64,000 nt of DNA, from contig OX387199.1 in assembly GCA_947561715.1 (NCBI GenBank), forward strand, positions 21,519,001 through 21,583,000. The letters are read 5' to 3'. The stretch's first letter is position 1. Each line of letters begins with the position of its first letter. Made by a program: the position numbers and the translations under genes. This document shows positions 1 through 13,198 of this stretch, piece after piece. The notes beneath the pieces are model-generated. The model saw only the letters and a program-made list of their open reading frames with translations. It had not been told where the DNA came from and ran no database searches. Source of the stretch: Ascidia mentula (taxonomy: Eukaryota > Chordata > Ascidiacea > Phlebobranchia > Ascidiidae).

Positions 1-3000
1 AGCCATGCTTGCGATGTTGTCAAGTGTAAATGACACAATCTTTGTTGAATGCACGAGAAGTTTAGCTCCACGCAAATTGCCAAACTGCGACCGTATAACT
101 TTTTTTTTTCCCTCTTTAAGTGTCATTAAGAAAACATGTAGAAAATATCCTGCACAGCTTTCTAATCCTTAACACTTTTTCCATGATCGGACAAACCCTC
201 ACAAACCTTACTAATAATTGTTATCACCTCATTTCAACACATTTTTTATTTTGAGAAAAATTTATATGTGTTCTATATTTTTCAAAATATGTGCAGGTTT
301 TAAAGCAGTTTTTACATATATATATATATATTTGTGTGTTGATACATCTGTAAATATTCCACTTTTTATAAGGTTTTTCTCTTGTACTGCTTTTAAAGTG
401 TGCTGTACAATTTAGTGTCAATGCTGCCATGATTTTAAAGCCACACAAAAGTTGCAACCGTTTACTTTGTCCCCAGCGTACCTGCACATTGCAGTCATAC
501 ATTGAATGTGATGCTGAAATGTATTTTGGGCAGTGAAAACCCTATTTTCAGCATTTATATCACTTTTTCCATGGCCAATGTTCCATTATTTGACAACACC
601 TAAAGTTTCTATTTGAATTGTTTGCTTCATCTCATATATTGCAGTTTATATCCAATGTAAATATGATTCCACGACTGATGTAAATAAAAACCAATGCCAA
701 TAGAAAGATACCATGAAAAGTTAAGAGTACTTAGTTCAAAAAGTTATTGCCTTTTTGTTAAAGTTGACTTGTCATAACTAAATGGTGTCCTGCTTTTTAC
801 TAACTGTTGTTAGGTTTCTCAAAGTACTCACCATAATTATGCACATCTAATAATAATCATTGCCCTTGCATGTGTGAAATGCTTTTGATATCTGTGTATA
901 GTGTTATACCTGCCACATATACCTGTACGGGAAATTGCATTTTATGTGCAAAAATGTTCCCTCTAGTGTACAGTTCCGCATGTGTATATGTATGAAGTGT
1001 ATTACTAATTAGCTTAAATGTTTGTGTTTTCATCAACCTCTGTTCCACTCTGTAGTTTAACTTTTCTTGACATTTTTTATGATATTTTGTGTAATATCTG
1101 CTTTAGGATGGAAATTTCTTTTATTTCTTATGTAAAACTTCTTGATCTTGCGTATTTTTAATATTATATACTTTTATACACGTTTTATTTAAAATCTTAA
1201 CTTTTATTAACGTTAATTATTTTCTACCAATATTTTAAAAACCATATCTTACTTTAAACAATTTTGTGTTGTAACTAACAGTTGTGGCAATGGATATATT
1301 GGATAATTTCCTGATTCAAAACCAAATTTTCAAGACTTTGATTTTAGGATGTTTTCTTGAATTAAGCATTGATAGTTTTTTTTATAAAATGTTTAAGTAA
1401 TGAAGAAATTTGAGTTGGTCTAAAATCTCAAATTGCAATTATTTATTCATATCAGCGTCTGTTGCATGCCGCTTTGTGAATTGCCACAACTGTCATTTGT
1501 ACAACAGTTAATCTCCCACATGTGGGATCATTCTTAGTGATAGTTGGGCATGTTTATTATGTAATGTTAGCCTGAGCTTTTCACTTCCAATTGTAATTCA
1601 GCAAGTAATTTTGTAACCACCTTTTGAACAACTGCTTGTATCAAACCATAACTAGTTGCTTACACTGAGAAAACGACGTGATTACTAATCATCCCATTTT
1701 CTTATTTTTTTCTTCACTCTCCCCCTTCTTTCAAACAAAACTCAACACCTTCACACGATATACACAAACACCAAAAACTATAACAGGCAACTAACCAATA
1801 CGTGATGGTGTCTGGCAGATTCAGCGGATTCTCTTGGGCATTGCATGATGTAGTTGGCTATAACATGTCAGTGAATCTGCCTCAGTAATACGAGTTCACC
1901 CATAATAATGCCACCTTTGCGGGCATCTTAACTAGTCAGATGCGTTGTAATGTTTTTTTTTATACTAACTTTACCAATTGTGTCTTACCGAGAGAAAAAA
2001 GTATATCGTTTGTTGTATTTTTACGAAGTCTATTGCGTTAAAGGTTTTTTGCATGTAACCCGCATTTTACCTGTGTTCAAAATCATCTTCGATCGTGATA
2101 AGTTTTCCCATAAAGCACCTCCCCCACCACAACAACATAACAACACATTGGAACATATTCACCACAAATCCTCCACACCACAAACAGCTTTCTCACGAAC
2201 ACAAAACTTCTTTCCTAAACCCCCCACCCCCAACCTACAGTTGCTGTTCCGTCATTTTGGTTGTGGTTGGTGCCTTCTAACAACAAACTAACAACTCCAG
2301 TGCAAGAGCAAGCATGTCTGTCAACCAACACTGACCGATGTTGTGTGCTACAAGCCACTTTAACACCAGGCATAACTTACAGGCAAGCTTATGTGTGGAG
2401 TTGTGTTATATTTTAAAAGATCAATTAGCATCCAATGCTGGTAGCAACTTGAAAGGTGTCTTGTAAAATATCTGCAGGCTAAGTTCTTTTTTTTGTAGCA
2501 ACAAGTCAATTCATAGCATTATCTACCTTCACATTGTGGCGGCTTTGTTATAAAGTTGTGTGTTCAGTATTCAGACCCAAAACTTTTCATCTCACGCTTC
2601 ACAAATTTTCAGAAATTATTTGTAAAGGAAAAAAATGGTGAAATTCTTCACTTTGATGAACAAATTTCTTTTTTACATAAAATTGCATAGAACATCTAAA
2701 CCGAGTGCTTGCCCATTAAAAACCCAACCCATGTCACATCGTCTCTGTTTTACCTTTAGTTTTTATACAAGTGCCTTCTCTCCATATACAAGCGCTGTTC
2801 TTTTATTCATCTTTATCGTGTGTGCTACCAAAGTTTCAAGAAATGTTTATTCTGTGCTCACATTTGTAATGCTAAAATACCACTATTAGCACCATTCAGA
2901 TTAGCACAACCTTTGGAAATTTACTGTACAGCAATGCTAATTAAATGTTTCATAAGCTCTATGGCCATTTACAGTATGATAAATACACCCTGTAGACAGT

Positions 3001-5301
3001 GCCTTAAGCCTATTCACAAACTAAAACAGAAAATTTTCCCACTTGGCCTCCACATTGTAGAAAGTCTGTTGTTCTGCGATGACCTTAAAAAATTGGTGCT
3101 TCGATTTGGATCAATTGTTTTTAACTCATCATTTAATAGTGTTGTTTTTATGCTTTGTCATATAGAATTGTGCTGTATGTATTATATTACAAGCAGCAAC
3201 TACGTTTTCTACACAATCGCAATCCTCACTTACATCTGAAAGCCTGTTTCACAAAAAATTGCTTCCTTTGGCTGCAAACTGCCCTTGCCAGATCTTGCCC
3301 ACAAATTGGCAGACTTCCATTTGTGTATTAAACCATACAAATGCTACTACCTTTTATTAAATCCACTTTTACACAAGTCATTTTGCTTGGTTGTCAAGCC
3401 TGTTTTTGCAACAGTATTTTTTACTATTCCCGATGAAATAAAAATTTTGTTTGTAGAAAATTGCAGGCACTTGCCGATGGAACCCATGACATACCCATTT
3501 TCACAGTATCAATAACTTGCTTGAGTATTGTGCAGAATTTAATCGCCCCCTTTTTTCTCTGATGTAGCAATTGCTTTTTATGTGTTTGTGTACAAAAACT
3601 AACATTAATTTAGTTTATTGCCACTAATGTTGGTGCAGTAAGCATGAGAAGCTCCAGATTTTTGGTAGCGGCGAATTTTTTGATCCTGTTTGTTCGTAGC
3701 TGGCCAGAATGTTGTTGCCACTAGTAACCATGATTTGAATATTGTAAACTTGCCTGCTAATGAAATGTGACACATTGTGTGAAAAGGTATTTCACCTAAC
3801 CATTGTTGTACATACATGTAACCCTGTTCCAGTGTAGTGCAAAATAACGCTTACGTTTTTTGCTGTACCTAATAAATCACCTACACTTATTAATTTGTTT
3901 TGTCACCTGTGGAGTATTTCACTAACACTGCCTTCTTTTGCTTCTCACCTAACAACGTTGTTACTTTGTATTGTGACAACCTAACATCTTATACAGCTCT
4001 TACTTTTTTATCAGGTGGAAAGGTCTAATAAGGTTTCTGGTTACTGACTGCTTCGCATGGTAACGTGGTTATTTTAAATGGAGGTCCTTCAAGTTACACA
4101 ATAACTATCAGAATAGATAACTTTCTGACAGTGGTTTTAAACCCAAGGAAAGCGTAAAAATGCTAATAAGAACAAAACAAACAGGAAATTCTGCTCCAGA
4201 CTCCCGCTGAATTCCAAACCCGTTTGCGCAGCCGAAGGTAGGACACGAAAACATCAGACAAACTTGTATTATTGTGAATACATGAACACACATAACAGCA
4301 CAGCAAGATCTACGGGTCGTGTCTGGGTAAAGTAACATAACGAAAAAAACAAGTTTGTTACGATCAAAATTTCTGCACGTAACAGCTTCTAAAATTGTAA
4401 AGATAAAAAGTTTTCAGAAACGCGAGAATTTTGTTGAAGTTGAAACACAGGCGAAAATACATGATGGTAACAAAGAAACTAATGTTTTCACGAAAGCCAC
4501 CAATTGTTCTCTTATAATGACGTCACATTAACACAAAAACAATTGACCTCTATTTGAGGTGTGTGTTAATTCAATCGTAGCTAAAAGGTTTGAATAATAG
4601 GAACTTGATTGGTTAATGAGGTTATGTTACGCTGTATAATGAGATAGGAGCAAAATTACACATTTCGTGTGCAAAACAATTTCACAGTGGTAGAATGAAT
4701 CAACAGTAACGCTAATTAAATACAGTGGATCGCAAGCACACACTCCATACTAGTACACACATCGGTCAAATCCGCACTTACACTAAATCAAAGCTAAGAC
4801 TTCGGAAAAATTCATGGTTACCTTGTGTTTTGTTAAACCATCATTTACTGCAAAACACAAATTTACCAAATTGTGGGACAATATTGCTAAAAAAATGCAT
4901 TAAAAACGCATTTAACACATTTTGTAAAGAAAATTATATAGGGTGATCCATTGTCCACTAAAAAGGTTTAAAGATACGTTTCCATGACAGCTTTAAGCAC
5001 TCGGTAATTGCTGTCAAACAATTTGAAATAGCCAAACTATCCAAGAATAACGAAAACAAAACAACTATCGATCGGCCAGTCTGCGAGTGACGGCAACCTT
5101 GTTCAACGACATTTCGGAGGAAAGAATTATGGACTTCAATGCGTCTATACTGCGTCACGAAAGTTTAAAAACATAATTTTGAAAATTACTGTTGTTTTAA
5201 AAATCCTCTGTGTTGCGAAACTTGCTAACCATCAGAGGTTGCGATGCTAAGGTGGCAAAAATGATTGACCATAAGAGCCACACGTACTTCTGTAGTGGGT
5301 T
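1..5301. other. No gene recognised; AT-rich intergenic or UTR-like DNA
   Basis: I see no convincing exon here. The open frames present (for example 2820-3239) have low-complexity, Cys/Phe/Ile-rich translations typical of AT-rich non-coding DNA, and they lack matching splice signals. Possible polyadenylation signals AATAAA occur near 685 and 3868, so part of this stretch could be the 3' UTR of a plus-strand gene lying left of the window. A short TA run lies near 318-333. Confidence 0.4.
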
Positions 5302-8300
5302 TCAGTATAGGTCAGATTCCATCATAGTTTCTTTAAATTCTCGGGATGCCATGAGTAAGCTGTCCCTGTACTTCAGTGTATCGGCCCAATGATCTCTGTT
5401 CTTATGGAGGGTCGTGTTCTTGTTACATTCATAGTGGAAATCAGGACCTTTCTTTTCGTACCTTAAAATGAAAGCAAGCGTCATCAAATCAAGCAGAAAG
5501 TATGTTGAGTCAGGACTTTCTCTGGTCAGTTGTGCGTTATAAGACCACAGAGCAACCATAACAGAGTACGCCAACATTGGCCGCTGAACTCCAGTTGGTT
5601 AGTCGGTGTGTGTGGGTGACTTAAATACCCGCAAGTTTCTTGATTTTTTAGTTCATTTCAGCAAAATAAAAAAAGGAATTTCGGGGCTTTGAAATACAAA
5701 GTAGACCAAAAAATTTTTAAAAATGATAAAAAAAAACACATTCTAACAGTGGGTTGGCCATTACGTCGGAAGAGTAAAAATGTAACAAGGAGTCGCACCA
5801 TTTAGGTTTGGGACCTCGAATCCGTTCCAGTTCCGATTCTCGTTTAAGTTGCAGAAGATATTCTTCCTCAACACGAAGTCTCTCCAATCGTAACCTGTTA
5901 TGACGTCACAGATCGACATATAATAATAATAATAATAATAATGTATATTCAGGTCCGGTATTAGGCCTGTATTTTACCTTGATCACAATTTTCAAAAGCA
6001 CACACTATATGGTCAGTGCTACACAACCAGAATGAATTACCTTATTTCAAGAAAGGCCTTTTAACTGCATATTTGTGTGCAGTAAGTTTATGACAAATAT
6101 TTTTTGTGGTATTAATTTACAGTATATGACATGGATTGTTTTTTAGTCATGTACTGTTTTTGTTGCCATGTGGTTAGGATTTTGAAGTGGAAAATATGGA
6201 AAGGGGGATGTAACGGTTGGGCATCACTGATCTGGTACAGCGACAGGTCTGTACACTGTTTAGTGTAAGACTAGCGTATTTGTTCATTTACGCGAGATGT
6301 ATATTTTGCTGGTGAAAAGGTACACAAATACATGCAATATGTTGTAAACAACGATTATTATGTAAAGTTTAACTCGCCTTGAAAGTTGTTGTTGGTAGGG
6401 ACTGTTCTCAACCAAAGCTTTTCTCGTGTCGATCTGATCGGCAGCTTCCAGAAAAGCCAACTCTGATCTTCCAGGCAGAGGTTGAACCTATCAGAATCAC
6501 AATTCACATATTTGCAACGGAGGCAATGTTATTCGTAAGTGCTGGTATTTGGTGTTCGAGGCAAAGGTTGACTTGTTACAATGCTGTTGCAGATGCTGTA
6601 ACTAACTTGGAAGTTTCTCTAGGAATTTCTCATTTTCGCAATTTAAAAACATCGAAAATTACAACAAATATCGGCTACAAGAATTCGTACACAACAGGAT
6701 GGCAAATCAACGTGAAGCTTTAGATTTTGGTTCAGTTTTGTTTCATTTATGATCGCCAGGTAACACAATGCTGGGAACAAAGTTAGTTAAACTTGAACTT
6801 ACTGTTGGTCGTTTGTATCTTGTGTAGCTCATAGGTAGGGATTTCCCCGTCAAGTTGAGACTTTTGGACAAATGTTTCTCGGTTCTGGTTTTTTCCCGAT
6901 GTCCTGTTGCGGTGGCAGGGCGCCGTCTAGCGGGAGATCGACCTCTGGTAATTGTCAATTAATATATAGCGTTTTTCAATGGCACGTGAGCATTGTAACC
7001 GTTAACTGAATGATTTGTATACTGATATATGTCATGTTAACCTATGGGGCAGGGGTTGCCCATTCAAACAGTAGCCTTAGCCATTTTTGTTGTGCACTGA
7101 CACGTGTCAAACATTTGCGTGACCAATTTTAGAGGAGATGTCTTGAACATGTTGGCAAAAGCTTTATTGAACATTAATGCATCTAAAACAACACACATTT
7201 TAATATATTCTACAGGTGAAAATCAGTCCGCGTGCTATCTTGTGGCGTGTCACATTTGGCATGCGTGTTCTGTGTTGTTCACCCTTGCCCCTTAAGTTGA
7301 TTCAGAACTGCCCTTGCTATTTTACAAATTGTATTTGCGCTTCGTTTAGGTTGTAGTCAATATTGCAAAAAACAAAACGATTCGGTTTGTTAAAGAAGAT
7401 TTTTGTTAACAATGAACTTGGAACCAACAACAACCCAGTTGTACCTGGCCGGCTGTGGAGAATTCTTTGCCGACACAATTTGACCCCTTGCATTTCTCCT
7501 GAGTGGTGGAGGGGCGTGGGCAGATGCGTTGGCGTGACGTGATGTTGGCATCCACACCGGGAGCGGTGAAGGGGAACGGTCACGTGCTCTGCCACGTGAC
7601 TTTGACCGACCACGTGATCTACCGACCGATAAGCTGCGACTGCGCAAGGCTCCGATTTCGACAGATCTGCGACGAGAAGTTGTAGTTGTGAAATAACCAC
7701 AAGTCATTTACTATACAATGTGCGTCACATGTTAATGTTTTGGTCTTGCTTGAAACAAGAAAACAAATAAACAAAAAAGAGGAATTATTTCTACACGAAT
7801 TTAGTTTGTTTTGTAAAAAATAATATGGAGAAGAGATGAAGCGTGAAACTCGATCATGCAGTTGCGCAGCCGGCCAGTAATTTTGTTGGAGCCACAGGTT
7901 GTATGGACGTAAGTAAGTGAGAGCTTTTGAAGCATATTTGCCCAACGAATAAAAATCGTCTGAGCGTGTTCATTTTAAATAAAAGTTTACCATGGTCTCC
8001 ATGGCAACGCCAATGTGATCAATCCAGAACACACTTACAATCCAGAACACTGCGGCATTAATCAGCTTATTCCTTACCTCGATCTGGATCCAGGAGATTT
8101 TGTCCGCTCCCTGTCTTGCGTTCTAACCGGATACCTCGGTGGCAAGAGTGATCTGACACCAACAATATGTGGAGCGGTGAGACGAACAGGGAATGTTGCG
8201 TTGTTTGAAGCGACATCTAGCGGTGTGAGGTCACCAGTAACGTCCTATTTGGTTACAAAATTGTTTCGAACGTTCAAGATAAACTCGATTGTCTTATTTT

Positions 8301-9730
8301 TCGCAAACCTTTGTAGCAATTTCGGCCCCGAATCTCCCCACACTTCTGTTCACGGGAGACACAGATCTTTTGGTTACTCCCAGTCCCTGCATAGTGGGGT
8401 AATCCCCAAGGGGCTTGGTCAGATGTTTTGGATCTCTAAACCACTTGGTGTCCCCGGGAGCAGCGTGGCTCACTGCTTCCTCATCATGGCGTTGCATCAG
8501 GTATGTAAGTTCGGGGTCTTCATCGTCATAACTGTAAAATATGTCGAAAGCATTGACTTCATTTATTTCTTTAATTGTATGAGAAATTTGCTTGGTTGCT
8601 GAATACATAACAGCTACTGTGAACAATATTTCTTCTAACAACACCATTTTATGGTCTTTCAGTGCCCATACAAAATTTAAACTACTTTTTCCGTTTTCAA
8701 AATAAGTTCGTCCACTCATATTACTTTTTGACACTTGTAGTTGGATAGACAAACAATTTTGGTGTTTGCCAAAATGAAAGGATCAGTTAGATGTTTTTGT
8801 GTGTAATTTACAACTGTGAGATATAACAGTGCTTATACACAATTGTAATCATAATTTTTTTGGCATAAATGTGTTTACAAACCTGTGTCTGACCACTGCT
8901 ATCCCATCGGGCGTCGCGTCACGCTTCAGGAAAATGTCACTTTTTCCATAGTTTTCTGACAAACTTTGGTTTAAGTCAGATAACTCAAGTTTTAGTTCAC
9001 TTATGGATTGTTCAAGGTCTGCAATGCTCGGAACACTTCTGCTTGTTTCCATGCTCACCATCGCAGCACCTAAGTAATTCGGTTACTGATAAATTACTAG
9101 ATTGTGGCATAGAAAAGAAAGTATTATGTACACAGTTTGAAATGGTTAGATGTCAAAAAAAGTATGCTGCCCACAGACAGAACAGAAACACATACATTTG
9201 CTTTTACCAACACTGAAGTCAATGTGCAAAATAAATTTGTTGTTGCACATCATATAAACATTTAACATATATGGCATCTGGATGGCTCACTGCACTAAAA
9301 CTTGGAATATATTTTTACATGATTATGATAGCAAAACAATTAGAAAGTGCAATAATAGTGTGAATATTATGTTGAATTGTATACTGTACAGACAAAAAAG
9401 TAACTTATTTCAAAACAACCTCCTATTTACGTTAATAGTACAAAAACTTACCACTTTTTGAGAAGTTAAAACTGGAACTCAAGTTTCTGCTTGTCAGTGT
9501 TTTTTGAGAATTTGACAAATAATCGTCATCGCGCTCCCTACATATTTATTATTGTGAGGGAAAAAATTTCATTGGATTTACAAGGAAGTATATACTGTAT
9601 AATTAGCAAATAATAAGAAAAAATTACACCACATGTTTGTTATTCAACACGTTGTAAAATACCTTATTGGTGTTTTCCTTCCGTGTAGCACAAACTCTTG
9701 GTCAGGATTTTGTAAGCTACTTTCAAACAT
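5302..9730 (-). CDS. Uncharacterised Arg/Ser-rich protein, 486 aa, 10 exons
   Basis: Exons (minus strand, in order): 9730-9663, 9537-9452, 9069-8883, 8531-8309, 8244-8078, 7666-7445, 6944-6803, 6487-6378, 5894-5799, 5461-5302. All phases agree and the total is 487 codons including TGA. The start is the first ATG after in-frame stops; the protein begins MFESSLQNPDQEF. Residues about 65-90 form a short predicted coiled coil (SISELKLELSDLNQSL). Residues about 235-330 are rich in RS, RSRGR and RDRSPSP motifs. Residues about 400-430 are a charged helix (RLRLERLRVEEEY) leading into GPKPKWYEKKGPDFHYE, which looks like the conserved core of the C-terminal segment. No catalytic motif or signal peptide is seen. 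The RS stretch is shorter and more basic than in classical SR splicing factors, and no RRM is visible, so a structural or cytoskeletal role is as likely. One intron uses a GC donor (AAG|GCGAGT, after 6378). The gene is divergent from the ferredoxin gene. The exon chain is well supported; the function is unknown. Confidence 0.82.
5921..5942. repeat. (TAA)n microsatellite
   Basis: About seven to eight perfect AAT/TAA triplets lie in the intron between exons 8 and 9 of the Arg/Ser-rich gene, close to the acceptor of exon 9. Confidence 0.8.
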
Positions 9731-10674
9731 TTTATTAACGATCAATAATGGACTGTTTTGATAATGCAATCAAATATTAAACGCTCGGCGATTAGACAAA
9801 TATGCTTTACGCCAAATATTAAAGGTATTTTGTCATTTACTAATTAACCTAATTACTACAAAATGATATCACGACAGGCACTAGAATAGTAGACTGGTAA
9901 GAGCTTAACATTTATCTTTATCTTTTATGCATGACTGATCACTGTCATGCTTATATTTTCGGACAAGTTGTTACCACGCAACTGGAAAGTTTTGTAGTAT
10001 TCGTACTACTTCTTCATATCTTTATTAACAATTATTATACGAAAAACTGCTCATTTTATTGTCGATTTAACTTTTGTTTCTATTTTTGTTTCACCAGAAT
10101 GTCCATGGCAGTTCATCACTAGTCATGCGGAAAATATTGGCGGAAAACCTTGCCTATTTGCCGAATAGAATCAGCTGATTTAGCGACGCCGGCTCCAAGG
10201 AAACAAGCATACAATATCCACTCAACCATAAACAAGTGCTATTTTACAAATCTGCAAATGGTTTGCTTTAAGATGATAATACTACAGCTTCACAGATTGT
10301 TAAAAATATTATGAAATTTTGAAACATCAAAATTTGTTTTTCGATTTTGACCACTCGCTCTTTCGTACATTGCATTGTTTCGTGCTCAAGTCGCGTTGTT
10401 AATTGCACTGCAATTTTTTTTGATTGCCTTGTTTTATTTATATTTTTGCATTAGAGTTGTTGAGTAATTACTGAGCAATTACTTTATTGGTGTTTTATGT
10501 TTTTATGTTAAAAGAGAAATTTTTAGCAATGTTTAAAGTTTCTATCTTTGTCCGCTCAAACCTGACCAATAATCCTCAATTTACATTAGGTCATGCTGGA
10601 AAAGTAGTTCTTCTTTTCTAAATAATTGTAGTAGTTTGATTGGTCACGTTTGCGCAGCTTCTTGTTAGAAGAAA
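9731..10674. promoter_or_regulatory. Divergent intergenic region between the Arg/Ser-rich gene and FDX1-like gene
   Basis: These 944 bp separate two start codons that point away from each other, so the promoters of both genes, or one shared bidirectional promoter, should lie here. The sequence is AT-rich. A GATTGGTCACG box near 10637-10650 resembles an inverted CCAAT element just upstream of the ferredoxin start. No convincing TATA box stands out. Confidence 0.45.
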
Positions 10675-11828
10675 ATGCTTGGCACCATAGCTAAAACATT
10701 TTTGCAGCGGGCATCTTATTTACCGATAGTCCATGATTGCAGTGCAATTAAAATTGCTGTAAGAGGACTTTTATTGAGAAATTCTCAAACTCTTTCACCA
10801 AAATTATTTGGAAGAACTTCATCTGTAACTGCCTTGCGGTCAATACAAACTGCTTCCCTTCTGAACACAGACAAGTAATTATTTTGCACAATTACTATGA
10901 TATATGTTCTGTTTTAGTTAGCTTGATGGTTTAAACTAATTGATGCGAAATAACCTACCTAGTTTGCAATGTGAAATTTGTAAACTGAAAATTGATTTTT
11001 CTTTTGAGAATTGTTTGTATTAACTCATAGTCGTTTATATGCAGATTGACTATCAATATAGTTGATCGCAACAGAAAAACTCACACAGTGCAAGCTAATG
11101 TTGATGACACCATTTTGAATGTCGTCATTGACAGTGAACTGGATCTTGAATCTTATGGTGATAACTGTTCATTTCATGCATATATACTAAGAAAAACAAT
11201 GCTTAATTAAGCTTGAACCAATGAGTGAATAGTAGATTGACATTATATTTTTTTTGTCATTTACTTAATCTTGCAACTTCATAGGGAAGTTAATTCATCG
11301 AGAAGTATTAGGTGTTGTTTGAGTTATCATGGGCCTATTCCATTAATGCCAAAATTGTGTGATTGAAGTCACTAAATTTTTTGTCAGGCGTGTGTGAAGG
11401 AGCTGTAGCGTGTTCCACTTGCCATGTAATATTTGATCAGAAGGTTTTTGACACTTTAGAGGAACCTCTCATGGAAGAAATGGACATGCTTGATCTTGCT
11501 TGTGGTTTAACAGAAACGTATGCAGTGAATTCCAAATGTGTTAATTTTATTTATAATTTTGTACACATTGATTTTTGTAAAAATGTCAGGTATTTCCAAA
11601 CAGTGATAAAGTATTGGTTTGTTTAACTTTTAAGATGGAATTATCAACTTTAATGTTTGTCGTTTTAAACCTTTACCCGGTGAATATAGCAACACAGCAA
11701 ATATAATTACTATTAACCTATTTAACTTGTATAGTTCAAGATTGGGATGTCAGGTTCATCTTACTAAAGAAATGGATGGAATGACTGTTAAGCTTCCAGA
11801 AGAAATAACTGATGCCAGAGATTTATAA
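10675..11828 (+). CDS. FDX1: Mitochondrial [2Fe-2S] ferredoxin, adrenodoxin type
   Basis: Exons 10675-10874, 11045-11157, 11388-11517 and 11735-11828 join in frame to 178 residues, each with GT-AG borders. Residues 1 to about 60 are rich in Arg, Ser and Leu and lack acidic residues after the first third, as expected of a mitochondrial targeting peptide. The mature part begins [16 protein letters not shown]. The iron-sulfur ligands are C107, C113, C116 and C153 (spacing x5, x2, x36, identical to adrenodoxin), within [12 protein letters not shown] and [10 protein letters not shown]. The acidic helix [14 protein letters not shown] is the adrenodoxin partner-docking region. The ending [15 protein letters not shown] matches FDX1 rather than FDX2, which ends differently. 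The family passes electrons from ferredoxin reductase to mitochondrial P450s and, for FDX1, to lipoylation; this role is known for the family and inferred here. No lesion is seen. Confidence 0.93.
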
Positions 11829-12069
11829 CAAACAGTCTTCTCGTTTGTATGAAACTTTGTTTTTCTATTTTTGCGAATTGCAAAATTTACCTATTTTCTG
11901 GTTGTGAGAAAGCTAAATCTTGAAATACCCGACCACCGATGTGCGTTATGGGCTATAATTTGGTGGTAGCAGCAACATTTATTCAGCATAATTTATAATC
12001 CAATGTTTTCAAAGCAATTATCTATGCAAGTGCTATCTGTGGTAATAGGTTACTTTTGTTAGGTGATTC
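11829..12069. other. Convergent intergenic spacer
   Basis: These 241 bp lie between the FDX1-like stop codon and the proposed stop of the minus-strand gene at 12070. They must hold both 3' UTR ends if both models are right. I see no perfect AATAAA on either strand. Confidence 0.4.
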
Positions 12070-13198
12070 TTATTGTTTAAACTTTGGTGGCTTTTTGGTG
12101 CAACTAGTCGACAAAGGATTTTCTTTGCGTAATCCTGGGGTGTTATCTACTTGTATTTTTTGCTTGTGTTTCTGTACCCAATAATGCTTAGTATTTAAAG
12201 TGCTGCTTTTAAAATTGCCCACAAAATATTGTTGCAATGCAGTCTGAAATATCATAAGAAAACAATAGTTTATTTACTAGGTAACAGTAATCTCATGTTT
12301 TACAGCAAGCAATATTTCTCCACTACTTTGTTTATTGGCATGCCCTTGGTAATGAGATTTAAATATATTTTTTTGTTGTGTGTGAATGCTAGTTTATATA
12401 ATAAACAGTATTCTATATGCAATATCGTGCTTCTCTAAATAGATTCACAAAAATGATTTCATTCAATATGTGGAGATGTTATGCGCGAAACTAAGTGGTT
12501 AGAAAATGCAGTTCAACCTTGCTTGTGCAACCTAAATAAAGTTGTGGGTTGAAACTGTGCATTAGTAGGGCGTGTTCAACAGTTTGAAAACCGCTAAATT
12601 AAAGGATTGTGTCATTAAATACTTTTGTAAAAAATATTCTTCACCTTTAAGTCGTAGTTTAGTGGCGCTAAAATGGGGTCGTTTGACAAACCAACACTTC
12701 TATCGAAGCTCCGATTTCGTATAAACCGAACCAAAAACACAAAACATACTTACATACGATTGTGCTGTTTGTTGTTTTACTTGCCTCACGTCCTTTTCGT
12801 GCAGTCCGGCACTCTCGTTTCCTGGAGTGTCTATTGTTAATGTTGATGAGTAAATACTGCGATGGCGAAAAATAAAAACCACATCGTCTTTCAGACCGAT
12901 TGAATGAGTGCTGAATTGTCCGTTTGTGTTTACTCTGCAAAATAGGCATGATCTCCTAACTTAATTGCGTCAGAAGTCATTACACGCTGGTAAACGAAAA
13001 TGGTGGTCGAGTACTCAACACCACAGTAAAATTTTGGGTCGCGTTTGCTTTTATTCTAGCTTTTAAATCTTCCTGAAAACGCTGCATGAAAGACAAACAA
13101 ACTAATCTGTTTTGGGCTCTCTCTCTTTTTGCGAGGGTTAAAGACATTCCAGCACTTTGAGTTTCAGCTTCGTTAAAAAGAAGAGCATTGCTGCACAA
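12070..13198 (-). CDS. Candidate small basic protein, about 168 aa, 3 exons (tentative)
   Basis: Proposed exons 13198-13020, 12934-12781 and 12243-12070 join in phase to 168 residues. Visible pieces are AKRERAQNRLVCLSFMQRF with LKARIK in exon 1, STHSIGLKDDVVFIFRHRS in exon 2, and YFVGNFKSSTLNTKHYW plus a lysine-rich end (KKPPKFKQ) in exon 3. No signal peptide or known domain is recognised. The weak points are the exon 1 donor (GGT|GTTGAG) and a choice of exon 2 donors: GTAAAA after 12781, which keeps the final exon open, or GTATGT after 12758, which would need another exon. The composition is protein-like in all three pieces and the acceptors are good (TTTTGCAG, ATATTTCAG). The gene converges on FDX1. 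Confidence 0.5.

Noticed and set aside
2820-3239. 139-codon plus-strand frame
   Set aside because: Its translation is rich in Cys, Ile, Phe and Tyr without any motif, it lacks splice partners, and it lies in AT-rich DNA.
8015-8602. 195-codon plus-strand frame
   Set aside because: It is the antisense shadow of exons 4 and 5 of the minus-strand Arg/Ser-rich gene, whose splice sites and phases fit precisely.
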